This document shows, one piece after another, positions 12,779 to 20,304 of a stretch of DNA of 20,304 bases. This stretch comes from Dehalococcoidales bacterium (GTDB taxonomy: Bacteria > Chloroflexota > Dehalococcoidia > Dehalococcoidales > Fen-1064), in NCBI GenBank assembly GCA_028713395.1, contig JAQTOJ010000007.1, positions 1 to 20,304 of the forward strand. The letters are read 5' to 3'. Numbering within the stretch: position 1 is the stretch's first letter; every line of letters starts with the position of its first letter. The position numbers and the translations under genes were made by a program. The notes beneath the pieces were generated by a model. The model was not told where the DNA came from, searched no databases, and worked only from the letters and a program-made list of their open reading frames with translations.

Positions 12779-14074
12779 ATGGTGAAGAACAAGACGCCGC
12801 AACTACCGCTGGCCGGGGTGAGAATCCTCGATCTTTCCATGTGGTTTGCCGGGCCGATGTGCACGCGTTTGTTGGCCGATATGGGCGCGGAAGTAATCAA
12901 GATCGAATCCGTAGGGCATGTGGATCCATGGCGCGGGCCGGTCTCTGTGGAGATGGCGAGACTGCAATTTCCAGCGCGCCCGGAAAACAACCGCCCTTAC
13001 GATGTCAGCCCCGGTTTTAACCTGGAGAACCGTAACAAATACGGTATCACGCTGGATTTACGGCATCCCAAAGCCAAGGAGATTTTCCGCAACCTGGTGA
13101 AAATAAGTGACGTGGTAGTGGAAAACTACAGCCCGCGGGTCATGCCCAAGCTGGGTTTCAGCTATGAGGCTCTTAAAGAGATTAATCCCAAGCTCGTGAT
13201 GATGTCTTTACCGGCGCTGGGGAGCACCGGACCGGATAAGGACTACCGGGCTTTCGGGCAGACCATTGATTGCATGAGCGGCATGGCTTACCTGACAGGA
13301 TACCTGGGTGAAGAACCGATGCTACAGAGCGGACTATCTTATGGCGACCCGCTTTCCGGCATGAACGCCGCCTTCGGAGTGGTGGCGGCAATCTTGCGGC
13401 GGCGGCGCACCGGGGAAGGCATACATATCGAGCTGTCACAGGTGGAAGGGCTGATCGCTTTTAACGCCGATTCCATACTGGACTACACGATGAACGGACG
13501 AATCCGGGAACGTATGGGCAACCGCGACCGCTCGATGGCGCCGCAGGGCACCTACCGGTGCCTGGGAATAGATAAATGGGTCTCGCTGGCAGTGCCCTCG
13601 GACGAGGTCTGGCAGAAATTCTGCGCGGCAATAGGGAATCCGGCGTGGACGCAAGAGGCACGTTTCGGGGACGCCATCAGCCGTTACGAAAATCAGGACG
13701 AAATGGATAAACTGATAGAAGGCTGGACGCTACAGCATAACAATTATGAGGTAATGGCGATATTACAGGCGGTCGGGGTACCGGCGGGACCGGGGCTCGA
13801 TTCCCAGGAATTGCTGAACGAGCCGCACCTGAACGCCCGCGGTTATTACGAGATCAAGTCACATAAAGTGGCGGGGTCGTTCCGGGAGATCGGGCCGTTC
13901 GCCCTGTTTTCCAAGACGCCGCTGCATATCAGAATGGCGGCGCCGGGATTCGGGGAACACAATGAGTATGTGCTGGGCAAGTTATTAGGCATAAGCGCAG
14001 AAGAAATGGCGGCATTGCAAGCGGAAAATATTATAGGGGACAAGCCGCTGGAAAAACAACAGGGGAGCATGTAA
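12779..14074 (+). CDS. Class III (CaiB/BaiF) CoA-transferase, catalytic Asp190 present
   Basis: A 431-residue member of the CaiB/BaiF family, predicted to transfer CoA between an acyl-CoA and a free carboxylic acid in the cytoplasm. It has the family N-terminus (LAGVRILDLSMWFAGPMC, 11-28, and LLADMGAEVIKIE), the VENYSPRVM segment (114-122), and the catalytic turn GDPLSG with Asp190. Its fingerprint VENYSPRVMPKLGFSY closely matches that of the preceding gene (VENFSPRVMPSLGLSY) and not that of the two later ones. It starts one base after the preceding stop and is likely co-expressed and possibly complexed with that protein. An in-family alternative would be a racemase, which cannot be excluded by sequence. 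The last residues (GDKPLEKQQGSM) are a short polar tail. Confidence 0.92.
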   Translation: MVKNKTPQLPLAGVRILDLSMWFAGPMCTRLLADMGAEVIKIESVGHVDPWRGPVSVEMARLQFPARPENNRPYDVSPGFNLENRNKYGITLDLRHPKAKEIFRNLVKISDVVVENYSPRVMPKLGFSYEALKEINPKLVMMSLPALGSTGPDKDYRAFGQTIDCMSGMAYLTGYLGEEPMLQSGLSYGDPLSGMNAAFGVVAAILRRRRTGEGIHIELSQVEGLIAFNADSILDYTMNGRIRERMGNRDRSMAPQGTYRCLGIDKWVSLAVPSDEVWQKFCAAIGNPAWTQEARFGDAISRYENQDEMDKLIEGWTLQHNNYEVMAILQAVGVPAGPGLDSQELLNEPHLNARGYYEIKSHKVAGSFREIGPFALFSKTPLHIRMAAPGFGEHNEYVLGKLLGISAEEMAALQAENIIGDKPLEKQQGSM

Positions 14075-14382
14075 ACAGGTTATATTTCCGTTCACCCTCA
14101 CTTGTATCCTCTCCTCCCGTATCGGAGTACGGGACAAGCTCTCAAGGGAGAGGAGATAACGAGGAACACCAAGATAAAATGGAATGATTAATAAGGGTTT
14201 GAATACAATTCCCTCTGTATCTCCTCCCAGTTCAAGCCTGGGACAGGCTCTTACTAAGGGGAGAAGGATTTTTGGGAGACTCATGAGGGGAGAGTGCCGG
14301 TGAAACATAGCGATTCTCCCAAGGAAACAAGTAGAAAGTTCACTCTTTAGTTTTACATAATAAGTTGAAGGAAGTAAATACA
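14075..14382. repeat. Inverted copies of the nested palindromic repeat between CoA-transferase genes
   Basis: 308 bases without a gene. Bases 14106-14157 and 14206-14267 are two copies of the 5519/5637-type repeat in reverse orientation: CCCTCTGTATCTCCTCCC at 14211-14228 is the complement of the GGGAGATACAGAGGG core. Each has a different inner palindrome (CCCGTATCGGAGTACGGG at 14117-14134; CCCAGTTCAAGCCTGGG at 14226-14242). They split the cluster into two gene pairs. Only a weak CATAAT (14356-14361) suggests a promoter for the next pair. Confidence 0.65.
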
Positions 14383-15702
14383 ATGAAAATGGCATTAGAA
14401 GGCATAAAAGTGATCGATATCTCACAGGTGATTGCGGTACCAGTATCGGCGCGCCACCTGGCGGATTTCGGGGCGGATGTGATCCACGTGGAGAATCCCC
14501 AGACCGGGGATTCCTGGCGCGGTTATTTGACCGGCGTGGGCGGCAGCAGCGGCGTGGCCTCCGACCTGGATTACAACTGGGAGAACTGGAACCGCAACAA
14601 GAGGAGCCTGGCGGTTGATCTGAGGACGAAAAAAGGACAGGAAATCGTGCACCGATTGGTGGCACAGGCAGACATTGTGGTGACGAACCTGAGACTTTGG
14701 GAAAAAGAAAAATATCATGTGGATTATGCCACGCTGAAGAAGATAAATCCTAAAATCATTTACGGCACTTTAACCGGCTTCGGCGTGAAAGGTCCGGATA
14801 ATAATCTTCCGGCATACGATCAAACGGCGCACTGGTACCGTTCCGGGGTGGCGCATATGCTGACACCCGCCGGTATTCCGGCGGTAGGTTTCCGCGCCGG
14901 GTTCGGGGATTCCGTGGCCGGTATGAGCCTGTTCGCCGGGGTGATGACGGCGTTATACCATCGCGAACGCACGGGCATCGGGCAAGAGGTGGAGCTTTCA
15001 CTATTTCACACCGGCATTTACCAGATTTCTTACGATGTCGCCGGGGCTTTGGTGACCGGACGTGATTACAAAGATCCGCCGCCGGTAGTGCCGCCCGGGT
15101 TCGATCCGATCAGGCATGCCAAGTGGATGGAGCTGGTGGCGAAAGTAGAGGCGGCCTCAGCGGAGCTTTCCGAATTCAATAAAGAAGGCGCGCCGAATCC
15201 CCTAGCCAGCAGTTACCGCACGCGTGATAACCGGATCATCTTCTTGAACATGCTGCAACCGGAACGCTATTGGACGAAAACCTGCCAATATATTCTGCAA
15301 AAGCCGGAATTGGAACAGGACCCGCGGTTTGCGACACAGGAAAAACGGTTTGAAAATCATATGCCGTTGTATTTCCTGATGCGGGACGCGCTCGCCAGTC
15401 GTACGCTGGAACAATGGAAACCGATCCTTTCCGAGGCGCAGGTGCCGTATTCGCCGCAGCAGAAACTGAGCGAAGTGGTGCAGGATCCGCAGGCCCGCTC
15501 CAATAACTACTTCGTGCCAATGGAACACCCGAGCAAGGGCAGATTTGAAGTCGTGGCCAACCCCATCAACCTGAGCGAAACACCGGCGACTTACCGCGTG
15601 ACCGCGCCGGAGTTCAGCCAGCATACCGAGGAAGTATTGCTCGAAGCCGGTTATAGCTGGGAAGACATTGCGTTGATGAAAGAACAAAGGATAATACCTT
15701 AG
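14383..15702 (+). CDS. Class III (CaiB/BaiF) CoA-transferase
   Basis: 439 residues from the ATG at 14383, chosen because GAAGGAAG lies 8 bases upstream; an in-frame TTG at 14365 would overlap that site. It has the family N-terminus (LEGIKVIDISQVIAVPVSAR) and the catalytic turn GDSVAG with Asp176, followed by HRERTGIGQEVELSL. It is closely related to the next gene: both share ARHL.DFGADVIH.ENP, GDSWR, NYNWENWN-type motifs, ALYHRERTG.GQEV, and a nearly identical C-terminus (SETPATYR...APEFSQHTEE.LLE.GYSWEDIA). These two are a local duplication, distinct from the upstream pair. The substrate is unknown. Confidence 0.92.
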   Translation: MKMALEGIKVIDISQVIAVPVSARHLADFGADVIHVENPQTGDSWRGYLTGVGGSSGVASDLDYNWENWNRNKRSLAVDLRTKKGQEIVHRLVAQADIVVTNLRLWEKEKYHVDYATLKKINPKIIYGTLTGFGVKGPDNNLPAYDQTAHWYRSGVAHMLTPAGIPAVGFRAGFGDSVAGMSLFAGVMTALYHRERTGIGQEVELSLFHTGIYQISYDVAGALVTGRDYKDPPPVVPPGFDPIRHAKWMELVAKVEAASAELSEFNKEGAPNPLASSYRTRDNRIIFLNMLQPERYWTKTCQYILQKPELEQDPRFATQEKRFENHMPLYFLMRDALASRTLEQWKPILSEAQVPYSPQQKLSEVVQDPQARSNNYFVPMEHPSKGRFEVVANPINLSETPATYRVTAPEFSQHTEEVLLEAGYSWEDIALMKEQRIIP

Positions 15703-15711
15703 GAGAGATTT

Positions 15712-17019
15712 ATGTCCGACCTGTTAAAAGGCATTAAGGTAATTGATGTTTCTCAGGTGGCGGCGGTGCCGATTTGCGCACGCCACCTCGGTGATTTCGG
15801 CGCGGATGTGATCCACATAGAAAATCCGAAAACCGGGGATTCATGGCGCACTTTACAGGCCGGACACGGCGGCAACGCCGGTTTGACTTCGGAGATCAAT
15901 TATAATTGGGAGAATTATAACCGTAATAAAAAAAGCATGTCGCTCAACCTGGTGACGGAAGCCGGGAGAGAGATATTTTACAAGATGATCAAAGACGCCG
16001 ATGTTTTCGTCACCAATTTGCGGCAATATGAAATCATCAAGTTCAAGCTGGACTATCAAACGCTACAGAAAATAAACCCCCGTTTGATATATGGCGCCTT
16101 AACGGGTTTTGGTAAAAAAGGACCGGACAGGGACATGCCCGCCTACGATACTACATCTTATTGGGCGCGTTCAGGGATCCCTTACGTGTTAACTTCGCCG
16201 GGCATGCCGGGACCGGTGTTCCGCACCGCCATCGGGGATAATGTGACGGGGCTAACGCTGGCTTACGGCGTGATGATGGCGTTATACCACCGGGAGCGCA
16301 CCGGAGTGGGGCAAGAGGTGGACGTGTCTTTATTGCACGCCGGTTATTACCAGATCACCTTCGATATCGCCTGCACGCTGGCGACCGGACAAGATATGGT
16401 TTCGGTAGGGCAGGCATACCAATGGATGAGCCCCGAAAAAATGAAAATGCGTGACCAGATGAAAAAAGACGTTGAGACCGCCCACCGGAAACTGGTAGAA
16501 TTTGTAAAGGAAAATGCCCCAAATCCGCTGGCTTTGAATTACGAGTCTAAAGATGGAAGGGTGATGCAGTTCGCCGCTTTGCATCCTGACCGCTACTGGG
16601 GAGACATGTGCCGGGCGATTGGTCACCCTGAGCTGGAAAAAGACGCTAAATTTGCCACAATCGAAGCCCGCGCCGCCAATTGTACCGAACTGTACCACTT
16701 GATGAGTAGCGCTTTCCGCCTGAAAACCCTGGCCGAATGGAAGGCTATACTGCATTTCATTCCATTTGCCACGTATCAGACGTTGTTGGAAGCCGTAAAT
16801 GATCCGCAGGCGCGCGCTAATAGCATGTTCGTGAAGACGGCGCACCCGGTGCACGGCGAAGTGGAAGTGCTGGCAAGTCCGGTGAATATGAGCGAGACGC
16901 CGGCAACGTACCGTCTACCGGCGCCGGAGTTCAGCCAGCACACTGAAGAAATATTGCTGGAAATGGGCTATAGCTGGGAAGATATTGCCGCATTCAAAGA
17001 GAACGGCGTAATTGCCTAA
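15712..17019 (+). CDS. Class III (CaiB/BaiF) CoA-transferase, paralogue of the preceding gene
   Basis: 435 residues, starting 9 bases after the preceding stop with GGAGAG upstream, so the two form an operon. Asp176 in GDNVTG is the predicted nucleophile. The internal landmarks match the previous protein at nearly the same positions, including WENYNRNKKSMSLNL and the shared C-terminus, showing tandem duplication followed by divergence. The insert after the catalytic domain (about 205-260, rich in Met, Lys and Gln) differs more than the rest and is a candidate for specificity differences or partner contacts. The acyl substrates cannot be told from sequence. Confidence 0.92.
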   Translation: MSDLLKGIKVIDVSQVAAVPICARHLGDFGADVIHIENPKTGDSWRTLQAGHGGNAGLTSEINYNWENYNRNKKSMSLNLVTEAGREIFYKMIKDADVFVTNLRQYEIIKFKLDYQTLQKINPRLIYGALTGFGKKGPDRDMPAYDTTSYWARSGIPYVLTSPGMPGPVFRTAIGDNVTGLTLAYGVMMALYHRERTGVGQEVDVSLLHAGYYQITFDIACTLATGQDMVSVGQAYQWMSPEKMKMRDQMKKDVETAHRKLVEFVKENAPNPLALNYESKDGRVMQFAALHPDRYWGDMCRAIGHPELEKDAKFATIEARAANCTELYHLMSSAFRLKTLAEWKAILHFIPFATYQTLLEAVNDPQARANSMFVKTAHPVHGEVEVLASPVNMSETPATYRLPAPEFSQHTEEILLEMGYSWEDIAAFKENGVIA

Positions 17020-17052
17020 GCGGCTGCTTTTTCTCATTTTGCCACCGGTTGG

Positions 17053-17089
17053 ATTCCCGCCCCGATAAATACGGGGTTTGCGCGGGAAT
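17053..17089. terminator. Hairpin repeat after the CoA-transferase cluster, possible terminator
   Basis: ATTCCCGC (17053-17060) pairs with GCGGGAAT (17082-17089), with an inner CCCG/CGGG stem, 34 bases after the last CoA-transferase stop. It belongs to the GGATTCCCGC-type dispersed repeats. No clear T-tract follows, but its place before the next promoter suits a terminator. Confidence 0.4.
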
Positions 17090-17101
17090 GAGACTTTCAT
17101 A

Positions 17102-17206
17102 GTGAAGGCGGAAACCATAGTTATAGAAGTTCCGGATATCGTATACGAAATAGAACAACGTGATTGCGTGAGCCTGAAGCATCACAATATGGTTGTTCAC
17201 TGCTAA
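17102..17206 (+). other. Possible short ORF or gene remnant
   Basis: From GTG 17102 a frame of 34 codons reads protein-like (KAETIVIEVPDIVYEIEQRD) and ends at TAA 17204-17206. It has no ribosome binding site and the frame stays open leftward into the hairpin repeat, so it may be the tail of a lost gene. Confidence 0.2.
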
Positions 17207-17232
17207 ATTGCCCTGATTCTATTTAGTTATCT

Positions 17233-17261
17233 TTGCACGTATCTGTCTGATTTGCTATACT
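17233..17261 (+). promoter_or_regulatory. Promoter of the ABC-2 permease block
   Basis: TTGCAC (17233-17238) and TATACT (17256-17261) with a 17-bp spacer, leading to a leader of about 37 bases before the ATG at 17305. It shows that the permeases can be expressed apart from the CoA-transferases. Confidence 0.6.
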
Positions 17262-17304
17262 GACTACTTCCCATCATCTTCTGCGTCTGAGGTAACTATC
17301 TTCT

Positions 17305-18084
17305 ATGCTGGATAAGATACGGGCGTTGTACGCGTCCTTTTTGATACAGTTGAAGCTGCGTTCCAGTTTGAGCCGTATGGTGCCGGACCTGGCCGCAGCT
17401 ATACCCACGACCGCCACATGGACATGGCTGGCATTACAGAGCCACAGCAAGGACGTTTTGACTTACATTTTCATTGGTTCGCCGCTGGTAGCCGTGTGGG
17501 CGACTGCCGCTTTTATCATCGGTTGGTCATTACGGAATGAAAAAAGCGCCATGACGGTGCCTTTTATTATTGTCTCCCGTACCTCCATGATGAGCGTGAT
17601 TTCCGGGAAGATGTTCGCGGAAATGTTAATGGCCATACCATATGGCATGCTGGGGACGGCGGTGGTGATTGCTGTATCACGCCAGCTACCGGAAATTGCC
17701 AATATCTGGTTGCTCGTGCCATCTCTACTGCTGGCGGTGACGGGTCTATTTGTCCTCAGTCTGTTGCTGGCGCCGTTGGCGCTGGCGGTGCGTGGGCGGG
17801 GCGGGTTTTTTAACGGGATCATACCGCTTGGCACCGCCATGGGTGGTTTTCTCTATCCCATCAGCCGGCTGCCGCATGCTTTTCAAATCATCGCCCGGTT
17901 TTTCCCGATGTCCTGGGCGATGGATAGTGTCTGGCAATCTATCCGCGGGGTTGATTCATGGGGAGTGTTTTTCCGAGGTTGGGGAATGAGCCTGTTATTA
18001 TCCGCGATATTTTTCCTGGCGGCCTGGTGGTTGTTCAGGGTGGTGGAGAAACAGATTCGAGTAAGCGGTTCTCTGGAGAATTGA
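17305..18084 (+). CDS. ABC-2 type transporter permease, copy A1
   Basis: A 259-residue integral membrane subunit of an ABC-2 family exporter, with about six TM helices and a C-terminal YPISRLPHAFQIIARFFPMSWAMDSVW block, the region that in ABC-2 permeases follows the last periplasmic loop. GAGGTAA lies 10 bases before the ATG. It ends at TGA directly against the GTG start of the next gene. Conserved with the third permease are AIP.TA.WTW, GSPLVA.WATAAF, SRTSM.SV, AIPYG, VSRQ.PEIAN and GRGGFFN, showing shared origin. The transported substrate is unknown; the ATPase it needs is not in the window and presumably lies downstream. Confidence 0.85.
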   Translation: MLDKIRALYASFLIQLKLRSSLSRMVPDLAAAIPTTATWTWLALQSHSKDVLTYIFIGSPLVAVWATAAFIIGWSLRNEKSAMTVPFIIVSRTSMMSVISGKMFAEMLMAIPYGMLGTAVVIAVSRQLPEIANIWLLVPSLLLAVTGLFVLSLLLAPLALAVRGRGGFFNGIIPLGTAMGGFLYPISRLPHAFQIIARFFPMSWAMDSVWQSIRGVDSWGVFFRGWGMSLLLSAIFFLAAWWLFRVVEKQIRVSGSLEN

Positions 18085-18903
18085 GTGAAGGCATTTTGGG
18101 CTTTAGTCAACAAAACGGGGCAAAACTTTATCACGCAGGCAATTGCGACCTATAAAGGGCTTTTCGGTTGGTTGAGCGTATGGAGTTTCACCTCGGTAGC
18201 GATCTCCGCGCCCATTTTGAACATGGTAGTGGTGACATCCGTAGGCAGCTACGCTTTCAGCGGCGAGGCGATGAAAAATGTGGCCGTCGGAGTGTCCATC
18301 GGGGCGATGAACTACATCATTTTCGGAGGCATCACGCAGTCATACGCCTATGAGAGGAATTTAGCGACGGCGCAGATGTTGTTTGCCTCACCTGCCAACC
18401 GGTTTCTGAACTACATGAGTCGTTCGATGCTGCATCTGCCAAACGGATTGTTATGTTTTGCCGTTAGCCTCACTTCAGCATGGTTGATCGTCGGTCTGGA
18501 TTTTGGACCGGCAAACTGGCTGGGGATGATATTAGCAGCGGTGATCACGGCGTTGACTTTAACCATGTTCGCGCAGATGCTTGGCGTCTTTTCGTTCATC
18601 ACCAGCGATTGGTCGACCTATTTCAATCCGGTCTTGAACACCATAGGAATTTTGAACGGCATAGTGCTACCGCTGGTGGTATTTCCCAAGTCCATCGCAG
18701 AGATTGCCCGGTTCGTGCCGATGACCAACGGGGTGATAGCGATTCGGGCGGCGTATAAAGGAAGTGAGATGTCCGGTATTGCCGTGCCGTTACTGAGGGA
18801 GTTTTCTAACGGACTGCTCTATTTTCTTGTGGGATACATAGGGTTTGTGATCTTCGAGCGGGTGGCGAAACGGCAGGGCACACTGGATCTGGATGAGCAT
18901 TAA
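18085..18903 (+). CDS. ABC-2 type transporter permease, copy B1
   Basis: A 272-residue membrane protein with about six TM segments, starting at GTG directly after the previous stop (TGGAGA upstream), so translation is coupled. It is a different permease type from A1: NFITQAIATYKGLFGWLSVWSF (14-35), then FASPANRFLNYMSR, HLPNGLLCFAVS, AWLIVGLDF and NTIGILNGIVLPL. A1 and B1 probably form the heterodimeric membrane core of one exporter. The last residues (AKRQGTLDLDEH) are a polar cytosolic tail. Confidence 0.82.
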   Translation: MKAFWALVNKTGQNFITQAIATYKGLFGWLSVWSFTSVAISAPILNMVVVTSVGSYAFSGEAMKNVAVGVSIGAMNYIIFGGITQSYAYERNLATAQMLFASPANRFLNYMSRSMLHLPNGLLCFAVSLTSAWLIVGLDFGPANWLGMILAAVITALTLTMFAQMLGVFSFITSDWSTYFNPVLNTIGILNGIVLPLVVFPKSIAEIARFVPMTNGVIAIRAAYKGSEMSGIAVPLLREFSNGLLYFLVGYIGFVIFERVAKRQGTLDLDEH

Positions 18904-18934
18904 TAAACAGCTCAGGTAGCGGGAGAATAATGAT

Positions 18935-19711
18935 TTGAAAAGCACGATTCGCGCCATGTATGCCTCTTTTTACAACCAGATGAAAGTCCGGCTGAGTTTG
19001 ATACGGATCACCCTCGGTTTGATCGCGGCGATCCCGAACACGGCCATCTGGACGTGGATTGCGGTGCAGAGCGGGAATAGAGACCTGGTGACCTATATCA
19101 TGTTCGGTTCACCGCTGGTGGCGATCTGGGCGACGGCGGCATTCGTGCTCGGTTGGGCGTTAGGGAACGAGATCGATAATCAGACTTATCCGTTCATTCT
19201 ACTATCACGGACTTCGATGCTTTCCGTGATGATGGGGAGAATGCTGGCGGAGATGGTATTGGCGATACCTTACGGTTTGCTGGCATCTTCCGTGGTGCTG
19301 GTGGTCTCAAGGCAGTTCCCGGAGATCGCCAATTACTGGACGCTCATTCCTTCGCTCATTTTGGTGGTGCTGGAACTGGTGGTAGTGAGCCTGATACTGG
19401 CGCCTTTAGTGGTGCTGGTGCAAGGCAGGGGCGGTTTTTTCAACGCCATCATCTCTTTGGGGATTGCGCTGGGGGGATTTGTTTACCCCATCAGCCGTTT
19501 GCCGCAGGCTTTGCAGGTTGCCGCCAGATTTTTGCCAATGTCCTGGGTCATGGATAGCGTTTGGTATTCCATACGCGGCGGCGCCCTGAATAAGATTCTG
19601 TTAAGCTGGGGCATGAGTGTGCTGGTGGCGGGGTGCTATTTGTATATCAGCTATGCATTCATGAAATTCGTGGAAAAGCGAGTCAGGATCAACGGGAGCA
19701 TAGGGATATGA
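18935..19711 (+). CDS. ABC-2 type transporter permease, copy A2
   Basis: A 258-residue paralogue of the first permease, aligned along its whole length (IRAMYASF, AIPNTAIWTWIAVQSG, GSPLVAIWATAAF, GRGGFFNAII, YPISRLPQALQ, PMSWVMDSVWYSIRG). The start is TTG at 18935, 8 bases after GGGAGA; an ATG at 18930 is out of frame and stops after two codons. The 31-base gap to B1 lacks a promoter, so it is probably in the same transcript. Its end overlaps the next gene by 4 bases (ATGA). Confidence 0.85.
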   Translation: MKSTIRAMYASFYNQMKVRLSLIRITLGLIAAIPNTAIWTWIAVQSGNRDLVTYIMFGSPLVAIWATAAFVLGWALGNEIDNQTYPFILLSRTSMLSVMMGRMLAEMVLAIPYGLLASSVVLVVSRQFPEIANYWTLIPSLILVVLELVVVSLILAPLVVLVQGRGGFFNAIISLGIALGGFVYPISRLPQALQVAARFLPMSWVMDSVWYSIRGGALNKILLSWGMSVLVAGCYLYISYAFMKFVEKRVRINGSIGI

Positions 19712-20304
19712 TGTGGAAGCTTGTTAAGAAAGGCATTATAAATTTCGCCACGCAATCATACGCCACCTATCGCGGATTATTCTATTGGTTGACGGTGTTC
19801 AGCTATACTTCGAACGCGATTTTCCTGCCGATGTTACAGATGGTGATTTTCCTCTCTATCGGCGGGTTTATTTTCCGTGGCGATGCTATGCAGAACATGA
19901 TCGTGGGGATATCAATCGGTTCGATGAGCCCGATGCTGATGGGCGGTATCGCCCAATCTTACACGCGCGACCGGGGCGGCGGCACGATACAGTTCATGTT
20001 CTCTTCACCGGCAAACCGGCTGATGAATTTTGTATGCCGCACGGCTTTGCATATACCCAACGGCTTGTTGTGTTTTACCTCGAGTATTTTGGCGGCATGG
20101 TTGATCGTGGGGTTGGATTTGAGCCGGGTGAACTGGGTGGGGTTTGCGCTGGTGGTGGCGGTGACTTCGGCTTCGGTCACGATGTTTGCCAGCATGGTCG
20201 GGGTGATTTCCATCGCCACCAGAGAATGGGTGGCCTTGATGTCGCCGATTACGAACACGCTGGGCATTCTCAACGGCATCGTGATACCGCTTTCACTATT
20301 CCCC
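19708..20304 (+). CDS. ABC-2 type transporter permease, copy B2 (3' truncated by window end)
   Basis: The frame runs from ATG 19708, which overlaps the A2 stop as ATGA, to the window edge (199 codons, no stop). A second ATG is at 19711; GGGAG 9 bases before 19708 favours the earlier one. It matches B1 throughout: NFATQSYATYRGLFYWLTVFSY, SSPANRLMNFVCR, HIPNGLLCFTSS, AWLIVGLDL, and NTLGILNGIVIPL near the end. By comparison with B1, about 70 residues are missing to the right. It completes the A1-B1-A2-B2 pattern. Confidence 0.85.
   Translation, partial: MMWKLVKKGIINFATQSYATYRGLFYWLTVFSYTSNAIFLPMLQMVIFLSIGGFIFRGDAMQNMIVGISIGSMSPMLMGGIAQSYTRDRGGGTIQFMFSSPANRLMNFVCRTALHIPNGLLCFTSSILAAWLIVGLDLSRVNWVGFALVVAVTSASVTMFASMVGVISIATREWVALMSPITNTLGILNGIVIPLSLFP

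Noticed and set aside
13985..14665. 226-codon minus-strand frame
   Set aside because: It overlaps the ends of two CoA-transferase genes and the repeats between them; the product is Pro/Arg/Ser-rich with no recognisable domain.

Overview
The window reads like a piece of a mid-GC bacterial chromosome, most probably Chloroflexota of the Dehalococcoidia type. That placement is an inference from the class III CoA-transferase cluster, the many short palindromic intergenic repeats, and the style of the orphan genes; no 16S gene or other decisive marker is present. Promoters that match the -35/-10 consensus with 17-18 bp spacers and Shine-Dalgarno sites are easy to find, so this is ordinary sigma-70-type bacterial DNA.

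Left part (1-5340): the 3' part of a methyl-accepting chemotaxis protein (Cache end, TM, HAMP, cysteine-rich PAS, HAMP array, signalling hairpin), a minus-strand tRNA-Val(CAC), an MscL channel carrying a C-terminal zinc ribbon, a GNAT acetyltransferase, a 46-codon single-TM protein and a 69-codon orphan protein. Middle (5340-11400): a repeat-rich stretch, a large single-chain restriction-modification enzyme on the minus strand (PD-(D/E)xK nuclease, N6-adenine methyltransferase, target recognition domain), a small orphan protein with an apparently leaderless start, and a minus-strand group of tRNA-His(GTG), tRNA-Arg(TCG) and an SdpI-family membrane protein. Right part (11400-20304), all on the plus strand: four consecutive class III (CaiB/BaiF) CoA-transferases, then two tandem pairs of ABC-2 type permeases (A1-B1-A2-B2), the last running off the window.

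The most notable result is in the right part. The first CoA-transferase has Gln where the family has its catalytic Asp, and its stop codon lies one base before the start of a CoA-transferase that keeps the Asp. This suggests a heteromeric enzyme with one catalytic and one non-catalytic subunit. The third and fourth CoA-transferases are close paralogues of each other and both keep the Asp. The permease block is also a duplication of a two-gene unit, with its own promoter and no ATPase in view. Other points of interest are a very AT-rich target recognition segment and a variant NFPF motif in the restriction enzyme, mirror-image promoter elements upstream of it, and nested palindromic repeats.
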